Assembly: GCA_013152655.1 (NCBI GenBank)
Contig: JAADFW010000036.1
Coordinates: 1-40,355 of the forward strand
Direction of reading: 5' to 3'
Length of the DNA stretch: 40,355 bases
Origin: Chlorobiota bacterium
Lineage (GTDB): Bacteria; Bacteroidota; Bacteroidia; Bacteroidales; B39-G9
In this document: piece after piece, positions 1 through 9,885 of the stretch
How positions within the stretch are numbered: position 1 is the first letter of the stretch
Layout of the letters: each line of letters opens with the position of its first letter
Position numbers and translations under genes: made by a program
Notes under the pieces: model-generated
The model's input: only the letters and a program-made list of their open reading frames with translations
What the model was told of the DNA's origin: nothing
Databases searched by the model: none

Positions 1-20
1 TAATACTAATTAATAATTAT

Positions 21-1952
21 TTGAATATATTTAATAAAATACAGGTTTTCATTTTTTTTATTGTGGCTATGAATATTAATTATTCATTTTCGCAGACAAT
101 GAAAGACACCATTAAGTTGAATGAGATTAAGGTATTTGAAAGAATTGATTTTGCCCCAATTGGTAGTAAAGCAAATAAAATAGATTCTGTTTCATTAGCT
201 CAAAATGTTGGGAATACACTTTCTGAGCTTATTATGGATCATTCTCCGTTATTTATTAAGTCTTATGGCTATGGTGCACTGGCAAGTGCTTCTTTCAGAG
301 GAACATCTGCAAATCAAACGCAGGTTTTGTGGAATGGCATCAATATTAATTCACCAATGTTAGGACAAACTGATTTTTCATTAATTCCTGTTTTATTTGT
401 TGATGAAGTGTTAATAAATTATGGAGCAGGCTCGCTACAGGAAACAAGTGGCGGGATAGGAGGAAGTATAAATTTGATAAATAAGCCAAATTGGAAAAAC
501 AAATTATCTGTTAATTTTATTAATTCTTTTGGTAGTTTTCATAGTACAAATAATGTAATATCTGTTAAGGCCGGAAGTGCTAAACTTCAAAGTAGTACAA
601 AACTTTTTTATGTTTCATCGGCTAATAATTTCAACTATTTTGATAGAAATAAAGATACTGTTTTGGAAAGAAAATACGCTGATTATAATGGTAAAGGCGC
701 GTTACAAGAAATATATTTTCGGTTAAATAGTAATAATATTATTTCCGGAAAGCTATGGCTTCAAAAGAACTATCGAAATTTACCATCAAATATAACAGTT
801 GAAGAAGATTCACTAACTGCTTTTCAGAAAGATAATACTATTAAATCTGTTATTGAGTGGGATAATTTTAGTGAAAAAGGAAAACTTAAAACTTATTTAA
901 GTTATATAAAAGATGAGTTATTCTATTCTAATAAAGATTTGAATTTGAATACGTTAAGCAAAAGTGAAGAAATTAAAAACCAAATAAAATATATTTATAA
1001 TTTAACTCAAAAACATCATATAAATACAAATGTAAATTACCAACATTACAGAATAATTTCAGATAATTATAAAACAATAATAAATGCCGGAATTGTAAAC
1101 GCATCGGTTATTCTTAATGGTAAATTAATTACTAATTTGTCTTATTCTTTGGCTTTGCGCTATGAAAACTTTGATTTTAACCAATCTTCAGGCTTAATGC
1201 CTTTAATTGGATTAGAATACTTAGTTTTCAAAAAAAATCCGGTAACACTCTATTTTAATTTTGCTAAAAACAACCGGTTTCCAACTATGAATGAGCTATA
1301 TTGGTTTCCGGGAGGTAATAAAAACCTGATTCCTGAAACTAGTAGAAATTTTGAAACAGGCATAAAATATAACAAATCAATAAATGTAAATTTCAATTAC
1401 AAATGTCATTTAACAGTGTATGACGCGTATATTGATAATTGGATAATATGGCAACCAATGGAATCGTCAAATTTAAACTGGATGCCGGTTAATTCTAAAA
1501 AAGTTCATTCACGTGGGATAGAAGCGTATTCAAATTTAACTGCTTCATTATCAAATTATAATATTAATTTAAAAGGCTTTTATAATTATGCCTTAACAAC
1601 AAATATGGATATTTATAACAAAGATGATTCAACTATAATTAATAAGCAGTTAATTTATATTCCTGTAAACAATTTGAAAGCAATATTGAATATAAGCAAT
1701 GCAAACAATACGTTTTCGTTTCATTATACTTTTACTGACAAACGTTATGTTTTAGCTGATAATAGTTCATACATGCCTTCATATGGGTTGCTTGATATTA
1801 TTGCTTCACGACAGTTTAAATACAACAAGCTATCTTTAAATATTGATTTTGCCATAAAGAATATTACAAGTGTAAATTATCAGTCGATTGAGAATTATCC
1901 AATGCCGGGAAGATATTATTCATTTACCTTAAAAATTAAGTACTTTGATTGA
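21..1952 (+). CDS. TonB-dependent outer-membrane receptor, BtuB-like (plug plus barrel); frame is open to the window edge, so the TTG start is uncertain
   Basis: Signal peptide-like N-terminus; plug-domain pattern (GNTLSELIMDHSPLFIKSYGYGALASASFRGTSANQTQVLWNGININSP, GGIGGSINLINKP); aromatic-rich barrel; C-terminus ends in an alternating hydrophobic strand. The next gene is a YncE-like lipoprotein. Confidence 0.85.
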   Translation: MNIFNKIQVFIFFIVAMNINYSFSQTMKDTIKLNEIKVFERIDFAPIGSKANKIDSVSLAQNVGNTLSELIMDHSPLFIKSYGYGALASASFRGTSANQTQVLWNGININSPMLGQTDFSLIPVLFVDEVLINYGAGSLQETSGGIGGSINLINKPNWKNKLSVNFINSFGSFHSTNNVISVKAGSAKLQSSTKLFYVSSANNFNYFDRNKDTVLERKYADYNGKGALQEIYFRLNSNNIISGKLWLQKNYRNLPSNITVEEDSLTAFQKDNTIKSVIEWDNFSEKGKLKTYLSYIKDELFYSNKDLNLNTLSKSEEIKNQIKYIYNLTQKHHINTNVNYQHYRIISDNYKTIINAGIVNASVILNGKLITNLSYSLALRYENFDFNQSSGLMPLIGLEYLVFKKNPVTLYFNFAKNNRFPTMNELYWFPGGNKNLIPETSRNFETGIKYNKSINVNFNYKCHLTVYDAYIDNWIIWQPMESSNLNWMPVNSKKVHSRGIEAYSNLTASLSNYNINLKGFYNYALTTNMDIYNKDDSTIINKQLIYIPVNNLKAILNISNANNTFSFHYTFTDKRYVLADNSSYMPSYGLLDIIASRQFKYNKLSLNIDFAIKNITSVNYQSIENYPMPGRYYSFTLKIKYFD

Positions 1953-2994
1953 AAACATAAGAATAATTATTAAAATACTAATTGTTTCAATTTTCATAAT
2001 AGGTTGCGAAGACTCTTTTGGCCCTGTTGAAACAGAACAAGATGATATTCTATATAATGAAAATGGTGTTTTTATTCTTAATGAGGGAAATTTTATGAGT
2101 GGTAACGGATCGTTATCATTTTATAGCATTGATTCTCAAAAAGTTTCAAATAATGTATTCTTAAATGTTAATCATAAATCTTTAGGCGATGTAGTGCAAT
2201 CAATGGTTATTAAGGATACAATTGGCTTTATTGTAGTAAATAATTCAAAGAAAATTGAAGTTATAAACATAAATACCTATAAAGAAATAACTACGATTAC
2301 CGGATTTGGATTGCCAAGATATATTCAATTAATTAATGAAACAAAAGCTTATGTAACAGATTTGAAAAATCCTACAATTCAAATTATAAATCCCAACACG
2401 TATAATATTACCGGGCAGATAAATGTTGGCAAAACAACAGAAGCTATTACTCTTGTGCAACCCAATGTATTTGTTACTAACTGGTCTTTTGGAAACCAGG
2501 TTTTTGTTATAAATACTGAAACCGATCAAATTATTGATTCAATTATGGTTACTAAAGAACCAAATAGCATAGTAGCAGATAAAAATAACAGGATTTGGGT
2601 TTTAAGTAGTGGTGGATTTATGAATGATGAACTTCCTGTTTTAACATGTATTAATTCTGAAAATTTCCGAATTGAAAAAACATTGGTATTTCCGGATATT
2701 AATCTTAATCCAACACATCTGATAATAAACGGTACTAAAGATTCGCTATATTTTATTAATAACGATATTTATAAGATATCTATTAATGCAACTAAAATAC
2801 CTGATGAAACATTTGTAAACAGAAATAGTAGAAAGTTTTATTCGATAAGTTATCATGCAAAATCAAATTTATTGTTTATAACCGATGCGCTTGATTATAA
2901 TCAAAAAGGTGTTGTTTGGATTTATGACATTTCAGGAAATGAAATTGATCATTTTAATGCAGGTATTATTCCTTCCGGGATTTGTTATAAGTAA
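1945..2994 (+). CDS. YncE/DUF5074-like beta-propeller lipoprotein, candidate BtuG-like cobalamin-binding surface lipoprotein
   Basis: Lipobox (VSIFIIGC); repeated propeller-blade motifs (INTYKEITTITGFGLPRYIQ, INPNTYNITGQINVGKTTEAI, INTETDQIIDSIMVTKEPNSIV); 8-nt overlap with the upstream TonB receptor. Confidence 0.7.
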   Translation: MIENIRIIIKILIVSIFIIGCEDSFGPVETEQDDILYNENGVFILNEGNFMSGNGSLSFYSIDSQKVSNNVFLNVNHKSLGDVVQSMVIKDTIGFIVVNNSKKIEVININTYKEITTITGFGLPRYIQLINETKAYVTDLKNPTIQIINPNTYNITGQINVGKTTEAITLVQPNVFVTNWSFGNQVFVINTETDQIIDSIMVTKEPNSIVADKNNRIWVLSSGGFMNDELPVLTCINSENFRIEKTLVFPDINLNPTHLIINGTKDSLYFINNDIYKISINATKIPDETFVNRNSRKFYSISYHAKSNLLFITDALDYNQKGVVWIYDISGNEIDHFNAGIIPSGICYK

Positions 2995-3001
2995 ATTGAG
3001 T

Positions 3002-3120
3002 AACCGTAAGTCCGAATTATATTCGGACTACTCTATAAAACAAACTTCATAAAATGTAGTTATAATATTTATTAATTGTAATTGCTGCAAATTTAGTCCG
3101 ATTGGAAATCGGACCAACAA
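3002..3120. repeat. REP/BIME-like repeat copy A upstream of the RAYT gene, with two perfect hairpins (3009-3029 and 3096-3114)
   Basis: Matches 3914-4032 at 115/119 positions by eye, same orientation. Hairpins agtccgaat-tat-attcggact and gtccgatt-gga-aatcggac. Confidence 0.9.
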
Positions 3121-3123
3121 TAA

Positions 3124-3145
3124 ATCCGAATAGTATTCGTACTAT
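3124..3145. repeat. Degenerate third REP-like hairpin just before the RAYT start codon
   Basis: aatccgaatagtattcgtacta resembles agtccgaattatattcggacta (4 mismatches in 22); core inverted repeat cgaata-g-tattcg at 3127-3139. Confidence 0.6.
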
Positions 3146-3172
3146 ATTTTTTACTTATTAATAAAGTTTATA

Positions 3173-3811
3173 ATGGAAAAAGAAGAATATCGGAGGCACT
3201 TACCTCATATTCAACCTAAAGAAGGTGTCTTTTTTATTACATTTCGGTTATATGGTTCATTACCGGTAAGCATTTTACAAAAATTAAAAGAAGAAAAAGA
3301 GATAAATATCATTAGACAAAGAAAACAATTTGGATCTAAAAAGGATCAAATGAAAAAAGCTATTCGAAAGGAAAATGAGCAATATAATGAGGTATTTAAT
3401 AGTATGCTTGATAATCCAAAATCAGGAACTACTTATTTAGCAAATAAAACTATTGCTAAAATTGTAGCTAATTCTATTCATTTCCTTGATGGTAAAGATT
3501 ATAAATTAATATGTTATACCATTATGTCGAATCATGTACATATGATAATTTATAAAATAAAAAAACCTCTTTTTAAAATTTTACAATCATTAAAGCGCTA
3601 TACAGCTAGAGAAGCAAACAAAATTATAAATACTCAAGGTTCATTTTGGCAAAAGGAAAGTTATGATAATTTGATTAATAGTAGGAACGAATTAGCTAAT
3701 AAAATTAAGTATGTGGTTGAAAATCCGGTGAAAATAAATTTGGTTAAGAATTGGGAAGATTGGGAATTTTCTTATTGTAATCCTGAATTTCTACATTTTT
3801 TGTTGGATTGA
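3173..3811 (+). CDS. REP-associated tyrosine transposase (RAYT, Y1/HUH family)
   Basis: HUH motif in YTIMSNHVHMIIYK; catalytic-Tyr region GSFWQKESYDNLI; C-terminal KIKYVVENPVKINLVKNWEDWEFSY typical of the family; flanked by REP-like repeats. Confidence 0.88.
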   Translation: MEKEEYRRHLPHIQPKEGVFFITFRLYGSLPVSILQKLKEEKEINIIRQRKQFGSKKDQMKKAIRKENEQYNEVFNSMLDNPKSGTTYLANKTIAKIVANSIHFLDGKDYKLICYTIMSNHVHMIIYKIKKPLFKILQSLKRYTAREANKIINTQGSFWQKESYDNLINSRNELANKIKYVVENPVKINLVKNWEDWEFSYCNPEFLHFLLD

Positions 3812-3913
3812 TAACAGTCAGTATAACCAAATTGTATCTGAATGTTTTCTGAAATTATTGTAGTAGGAAGATAGTAACTTTTATTTATTTTTTTAATGAA
3901 TGCAAACCTAGTC

Positions 3914-4032
3914 AACCGTAAGTCCGAATTATATTCGGACTACTCTATCAAACAAACCTCATAAAATGTAGTTATATTTTTTATTAATTGTAATTGCTGC
4001 AAATTTAGTCCGATTGGAAATCGGACCAACAA
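3914..4032. repeat. REP/BIME-like repeat copy B downstream of the RAYT gene, hairpins at 3921-3941 and 4008-4026
   Basis: 115/119 identity with 3002-3120, direct orientation. Confidence 0.9.
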
Positions 4033-4067
4033 AAAAGAGGCCTTTATAGAATTTAAAGGCCTCTTTT
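4033..4067. terminator. Bidirectional rho-independent terminator between convergent genes
   Basis: 14-bp perfect stem aaaagaggccttta (4033-4046) / taaaggcctctttt (4054-4067), 7-nt loop, A-rich before and T-rich after. Confidence 0.85.
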
Positions 4068-4087
4068 ATTTATAAACTATAACCAAT

Positions 4088-4966
4088 CTACATTTTTCTT
4101 CCTCTTCGTATGGTTATTTCTTTTACCTCGTCGCCAATTGTCACAGTAGCTTTGTTATCGCACTCGCCATCACCATAATCCAATATTCTTTTTTCAGAAT
4201 CTTCCGGTAATAATTCCATTGTTCCCTCGGTAATCCAGCGACAATCTCTTTGAACTCTTAATGCTTTAGTTATTGTAATAGTATAATTTATTCCATCTCT
4301 GTTAACTCCGCCGCCATTTCCGGTAATTAAAAATACATCATCCATAACACCTCCCATTCCCTGGTTCATCATGTTTGTTTCTTCGCCTTCAATCCACACT
4401 TTTTCACGAGTTGAATACCATTCAATAGCATTTCCTTCTTCAGGAGTAATTTTCCCATTTTCAACAATTATGCTAAAGAAGATGAAGTTATCTTCATTTC
4501 TACCTTCGTTTGTTACTGTTTTAGTTCCTTCAACTTTAGCATTATCTACATAAAAATCTTCAGTAGTTATGGTTCTAACAGAACCTTCTTGCCATAAACG
4601 GCCGGTAATTGTAGCAATAATTTTACCTCTTCGCTCAACACCGTTGTCACCTACACAATTGGTGTCGCCAAAATCTATTGTAATTGTTTTTGGAAAATTT
4701 GGGCCTACAGGGTCAATAGTAACAGAAGCACAATCGCCAAATGACCATCTGCCAATAAAACTACTTTTATCTGTTGAGCTTTCATCACCCTGTTCAACTT
4801 CTTCAACTATATTAAATAAATCGTTAAAGCTGCTTTCGGCTAAAGTGTTGTCGCTACTGGTTGTTGTACTCACATTTGTAGAACTATCTTTTTGACAAGA
4901 AGTAAAAAACAAACTAAATCCTGCTAATAATACCAGGCTCATTAAAATTTTTTCTAATTTTTTCAT
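4088..4966 (-). CDS. Hypothetical lipoprotein
   Basis: Type II signal peptide MKKLEKILMSLVLLAGFSLFFTSC; no further domain recognised. Confidence 0.7.
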   Translation of the reverse strand: MKKLEKILMSLVLLAGFSLFFTSCQKDSSTNVSTTTSSDNTLAESSFNDLFNIVEEVEQGDESSTDKSSFIGRWSFGDCASVTIDPVGPNFPKTITIDFGDTNCVGDNGVERRGKIIATITGRLWQEGSVRTITTEDFYVDNAKVEGTKTVTNEGRNEDNFIFFSIIVENGKITPEEGNAIEWYSTREKVWIEGEETNMMNQGMGGVMDDVFLITGNGGGVNRDGINYTITITKALRVQRDCRWITEGTMELLPEDSEKRILDYGDGECDNKATVTIGDEVKEITIRRGRKM

Positions 4967-5210
4967 TTTATTAATTTTTTAAAGTTTGACATGATGATCT
5001 GTATAATTAATTTCTCTTTTGCTATACAAGATCGTAAATTGTTTATTTGCCTGTTTTGACTATAAAACGCTAATAAGGTTTAATATGAATAAGGATATTT
5101 TTTACTCTATTTGTTTAAGTAATTAATAATAAGCAATTTATAATTTGTCAGTAAAACCACTTGCGGGTATTAGGCAACACTTTTATAGTTGTAAAATATT
5201 CTTAAATCCA

Positions 5211-6476
5211 CTATACTGATTGTAATTCAATAACGGTAATTTCAGGAAGAATACCAACTCTGCCAGGGAAGCCAATATAACCAATTCCCCTGTTGACATA
5301 TAAATATTGATTATTCACAGAGTATAAGCCTGCCCAGCGTGGATATTTCCATTTTACCGGACTCCATTTAAAATTTCCAATTTCAATACCAAATTGCATT
5401 CCATGTGTATGTCCTGAAAGAGTTAAGTCAATATTAGTGTTATTTAAAACCTGTGCATCCCAATGGCTTGGATCATGAGAAAGTAAAATTTTAAACTTAT
5501 TATCATCAATTCCATTCATCGCTTTTTTTAAGTCACCATGTTGTGGAAATGGTGGTAAACCCCAATTTTCAATTCCAATAATAAAAATTTGCTGTCCGTT
5601 AATTGTGATGGTTCTATTTTCATTTAATAAAATATCAAAACCAATTTTTTTATGAATATCAATTAATGTGTTTAAGTTTTGTTGTTTTTCTTCTTGTGTT
5701 TTCCATGGAACATAATCTCCATAATCATGATTGCCCAATATAGAAAATTTTCCTTTTTTAGCTTGAAATTTTCCAAGTATATCAATAAATTCATTGGTTT
5801 CAGCAGCAAAATTATTTACCATATCGCCGGTAAAGAATATAAAATCGCAGGCTTGTTTATTAATCAAATCAACAATATGCTTTACTTCATTTTGTTTGCC
5901 TGTAAAGCTTCCAATATGAAAATCAGATATTTGTAGAATTCTTAAGCCATTAAAACTTTCCGGCAAATTATTAAAACTAAGTTTTACATTCTTAACGCGA
6001 TAATCAAATCTTCCTTTTACCATTCCCCATAAAATAGATACAAACGGTACAGCAGCTGCAACAATACCTATTTGTGTAATAAACTTCCCCCTGCTTATAA
6101 CATTTGTGGTTTCATTTGTAGGGGGAGCAGAATTGAATAGTTTGGTTATTAATAGCTTAGACACATAGACAATATCGTCGGTTAAGTGAAAAATTACAAA
6201 TACTAATTTAGGAACGGTAACAAGTATGATAAACCCAAATAGTAAAAAAGCTTTCCTGTAAAAATCAGGTGTTCTGTAATTCGAAAAGTTAAGGCTTATT
6301 AATACAATTCCTAAAAATATGAGTAAAGTAATAAACCAGTAAGAATAATAAATTATTAATCTGGCCAACAATTGTAAATTAGAAGTAATTAACCTAATTC
6401 CTTTAAATGAATAAAGATCAATTAAAAATAAAAAAATGAATATTATTGCAAATCGGATAATATATTTTAACAGCAT
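5211..6476 (-). CDS. Membrane-anchored metallophosphoesterase (YkuE-like)
   Basis: ISDFHIGSF, FTGDMVNN, ILGNHDYGDY, LSHDP, LSGHTHGMQFG metallophosphoesterase motifs; N-terminal transmembrane segments. Confidence 0.9.
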   Translation of the reverse strand: MLLKYIIRFAIIFIFLFLIDLYSFKGIRLITSNLQLLARLIIYYSYWFITLLIFLGIVLISLNFSNYRTPDFYRKAFLLFGFIILVTVPKLVFVIFHLTDDIVYVSKLLITKLFNSAPPTNETTNVISRGKFITQIGIVAAAVPFVSILWGMVKGRFDYRVKNVKLSFNNLPESFNGLRILQISDFHIGSFTGKQNEVKHIVDLINKQACDFIFFTGDMVNNFAAETNEFIDILGKFQAKKGKFSILGNHDYGDYVPWKTQEEKQQNLNTLIDIHKKIGFDILLNENRTITINGQQIFIIGIENWGLPPFPQHGDLKKAMNGIDDNKFKILLSHDPSHWDAQVLNNTNIDLTLSGHTHGMQFGIEIGNFKWSPVKWKYPRWAGLYSVNNQYLYVNRGIGYIGFPGRVGILPEITVIELQSV

Positions 6477-6517
6477 TTTTATTTAATAAATTTTATAAGG
6501 AAAATTATTAGGACTAA

Positions 6518-6787
6518 TTAGTTATAAAGGATTAATAGTATTTTAAATGCATCTTCTATATTTCCTTTTTCAATCATTTTTTTTGCGAATAAATGAATTT
6601 TCTTTTTTAGAAGAGCATTATTGTCTCCATGGTTATGAAAAATCTTTTTTATTTCAGCACTTTTCTTCATTTTTTCAATTTCACCTGTATCGGGTAGTTT
6701 AGGGAGCATTGCTATTCTTGCCAGGTCGTTTCCGGTTAATACTTCACTTAAACGAATATCTAAAGGTAAATTAAGGTAAATTATCAA
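6518..6787 (-). CDS. Small hypothetical protein, start uncertain
   Basis: ORF directly downstream of, and overlapping by 17 nt, the flavin reductase ORF on the same strand; no family recognised. Confidence 0.45.
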   Translation of the reverse strand: MIIYLNLPLDIRLSEVLTGNDLARIAMLPKLPDTGEIEKMKKSAEIKKIFHNHGDNNALLKKKIHLFAKKMIEKGNIEDAFKILLILYN

Positions 6788-7424
6788 AACCTATTCCCGG
6801 TTCACCGGAAGGTTTTTCAACTTCTATAAGTGAATTGCCGAAAGCTTTACACCAGTAATTTCCGCCCATTCTACCAACTAATTTTAACTTGTCAGGATTT
6901 ATAAAACCATCATCATTCAAAATATTTTTTTTTATATGAACCATAACAATTTCACAAATAACAAGGTTACCCGCACCACCGCCACTACCGGTTTCAATAA
7001 CTTGCTTTACTTTACATTCAATACTTACCGGCGATTCTTTAACTCTAAAAGGTTTTACAAATTCAGATTCAACCTGAGTAAAGCCTGCTTTAATGAATTC
7101 ATCAATATTTTTTGCATAATCTGAACTACTAAGATTTACCTGGTATATCATATCAAAATTTACAACATTTATAACTACTTCAGGAACTTCTTTTAAGTTT
7201 TCATATGTATCTTTTAAACTTCCGTCTCTTCCTCTTCTTGAAGGTGAAAAAATTAATGTAGGTGGATTAATTCCAAAAATATTAAAGAAACTAAAAGGAG
7301 CAAGGTTGACATTTTCATTTTTGTCAATAGTGCTTGCAAGTGCTATTGGGCGTGGACCGATAGCATATAACATTTGTTTAAAAAAATCGGAATGCGGCTT
7401 ATTTTTAGGATTAATTTTTATCAT
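6771..7424 (-). CDS. Flavin reductase (FMN-binding split-barrel) family protein; likely start MIKINPKNK
   Basis: Flavin-reductase pattern (AIGPRPIALASTIDKNENVNLAPFSFFNIFGINPPTLIFSP). ATG at 7424 preferred over the upstream start because fahA stops at 7432. Confidence 0.85.
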   Translation of the reverse strand: MIKINPKNKPHSDFFKQMLYAIGPRPIALASTIDKNENVNLAPFSFFNIFGINPPTLIFSPSRRGRDGSLKDTYENLKEVPEVVINVVNFDMIYQVNLSSSDYAKNIDEFIKAGFTQVESEFVKPFRVKESPVSIECKVKQVIETGSGGGAGNLVICEIVMVHIKKNILNDDGFINPDKLKLVGRMGGNYWCKAFGNSLIEVEKPSGEPGIGFDNLP

Positions 7425-7431
7425 ATAAGAA

Positions 7432-8703
7432 TTATTTAGCAGGTAAAATTTTTGTAACAACTTCACCAAAACCTATTCTTATTTTTTTATTCTTAGCGTA
7501 AGCTTTCATAATAATTGTATCATTATCATTAACAAATTTTCGTACTGAACCATCAGTTAACTGAATTGGTTTTGTTCCTTTCCATGCCAATTCAAGCATA
7601 GAACCATAAGATTCAGGTGTTGGCCCGCTAATTGTTCCGGATGCACATAAATCGCCAATATTTATATTACAGCCGTTAACAGTATGGTGAGCTAATTGTT
7701 GCGGCATGTTCCAATAGAGATATTTCATATTAGAAGCACTAATCTGTGATTCTTTTTCATCTTCAGGCTGTAAATAAACTTCAAGGTTTATGTCATAATT
7801 ATTATTTCCGTCAATTTGTAAATAGGGTAATATTTTAGGATTTTGTGCAGGACCTTCAGTTTTATATGGTTCTAATGCATCTAAAGTAACAATCCAGGGT
7901 GAAATAACTGAACCAAAATTTTTACCTAAAAACGGGCCAAGGGGTACATATTCCCATTTTTGAATATCTCTGGCAGACAAATCGTTGAAAATTACTAATC
8001 CGAAGATATAATCTTCAGCTTTCTGAATGTTTATTACTTCACCTAATTCAGTCTTTTTCCCGGTTATAAATGCCATTTCCAATTCAAAATCCAATGATTT
8101 TGTTTCGCCAAATTCAGGAAATACATTTTCTTCTACTTTGATTTGTCCTTTAGGCCTGTAAATATTTGTACCGGAAATAACAATAGAAGAACTTCTGCCA
8201 TGATATGCAACCGGTAAATGCCTCCAATTTGGCAAAACAGCATTATCCGGTTTTCTGAACATCATACCTACATTTTTTGCATGTTCGTAACTTGAGTAGA
8301 AATCGGTATAATCGCCAATTTTTACAGGCATAAGCATTTCAACTTTATTTATACGGTGTAATATGCTCTGTTTGGCTTTAATATTATCTCTCAATTCAGG
8401 ATTATCAATATTAAACAGTTCTGATAACCGATTGCGAACTTCTCTCCAAATGGGTTTTCCTAATGCAATAAAACCGTTGAGAAATTGTTTCGAGAAAACT
8501 GAAGTGTCAATATTAGTATGATTAAAATAACCAAAATCTGCAAGTGTTTGTAAATCAACTACTGTATTTCCAATGCGTGTTGCCGGCCTTGGAGTCAATT
8601 TTTTAGTTTTAAATATTCCAAAAGGTATATTTTGAACAGGAAAGTCGCTATCATCATCAACTTCTATCCAAGTTTTTAAATTTGGGTTATTTGCTTCTAT
8701 CAT
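7432..8703 (-). CDS. fahA: Fumarylacetoacetase
   Basis: [40 protein letters not shown]-type N-terminus; [53 protein letters not shown]. Confidence 0.95.
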   Translation of the reverse strand: [423 protein letters not shown]

Positions 8704-8734
8704 AATATTTTTTTTATAAAAAGCTTTGTTTAAT

Positions 8735-9826
8735 TTATAAAGTTCCTCTTTTTGCCTGTTCCAGTTCTATTGACTCAAACAGTGCTTTGAAATTACCTTT
8801 TCCGAAAGACTTTGCACCTTTTCGTTGTATTATTTCATAAAAAACTGTTGGCCTGTCTTCAACCGGTTTTGTAAATATTTGAAGTAAGTATCCGTCATCG
8901 TCTCTATCTATTAATATACGAAGTTTTTTTAACGTTTTTAATTCTTCATCAATTGGGCCTACTCTTTTTAAAACGGTATTATAATATTCATCGGGGATTG
9001 TTAAAAATTCAATGCCACGTTTTCTTAATTCACTAACAGTTTCAATTATATTATCAGTTGCTAAAGCAGCATGTTGCATACCCGCACCGTTATGAAAATT
9101 TATATATTCTTCAATTTGAGATTTCTTCTTTCCTTTTGCTGGCTCATTAATTGGGAATTTTATTCTGCCATTGCTATTTGACATTACTTTCGACATAAGT
9201 GCTGTGTATTCAGTTGAAATATCTTTATCGTCAAATGAAATTAATTGGGTAAAACCCATTACATCATGATAAAAATTTGCCCATTTGTCCATTTCGTTCC
9301 ATCCAACATTTCCAACCATATGGTCTATATATTTTAAGCCTACATCTTTAGTTTTATATTCTGTTTCCCATTTAATAAATCCTGGAATAAAAGGGCCATT
9401 ATAATTTTTTCTGTCAATAAATAAATGTACTGTATCGCCATAAGTGTGGATGCCTGATTGGATAATTTCTCCATATTCATCAGTCAATATTTCTGGGTTT
9501 TTATATGGCATAGCTCCACGGCTTATTGTTTCGTCAAAAGCTTTTTTTGCATCGTCAACCATTAACGCAATTACCTTTGCACTATCGCCATGTCGTTTAA
9601 CATGCTCGGCAATTTCTGAATTTTCAATTAATGAAGCCGTGAAAACAAATCTTATTTTATCTTGTTGCAAGACATATGAAACACGGTCGGTTAGCCCGGT
9701 TTCTAATCCGGCAAATGCCAATGGCTGAAAACCGAAAGCAGTTTGATAAAAATAGGCTGCCTGCTTTGCATTTCCAACATAAAATTCAACGTAATCGGTT
9801 CCGTTTAAAGGTAAAAAGTCTTGCAT
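8735..9826 (-). CDS. hppD: 4-hydroxyphenylpyruvate dioxygenase
   Basis: Two VOC-like halves; IDHMVGNV, GMQHAALATDNI, LLQIFTKPVEDRPTVFYEIIQRKGAKSFGKGNFKALFESIE. Confidence 0.95.
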   Translation of the reverse strand: MQDFLPLNGTDYVEFYVGNAKQAAYFYQTAFGFQPLAFAGLETGLTDRVSYVLQQDKIRFVFTASLIENSEIAEHVKRHGDSAKVIALMVDDAKKAFDETISRGAMPYKNPEILTDEYGEIIQSGIHTYGDTVHLFIDRKNYNGPFIPGFIKWETEYKTKDVGLKYIDHMVGNVGWNEMDKWANFYHDVMGFTQLISFDDKDISTEYTALMSKVMSNSNGRIKFPINEPAKGKKKSQIEEYINFHNGAGMQHAALATDNIIETVSELRKRGIEFLTIPDEYYNTVLKRVGPIDEELKTLKKLRILIDRDDDGYLLQIFTKPVEDRPTVFYEIIQRKGAKSFGKGNFKALFESIELEQAKRGTL

Positions 9827-9885
9827 TTTTTATTAATTATTTTTTTACTTATGCTTTTGATTTACAGTTATTTTTAATATTAAAT

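Noticed and set aside
4569-4895. 108-aa plus-strand ORF opposite the lipoprotein gene
   Set aside because: The minus-strand frame has a clear lipoprotein signal peptide; the plus-strand ORF has no recognisable features.
6771-7469. Upstream start giving MVKLLQKFYLLNNSYMIKINPKNK for the flavin reductase
   Set aside because: It would overlap the fahA 3' end; the internal ATG at 7424 gives a family-like N-terminus and a clean 7-nt gap.
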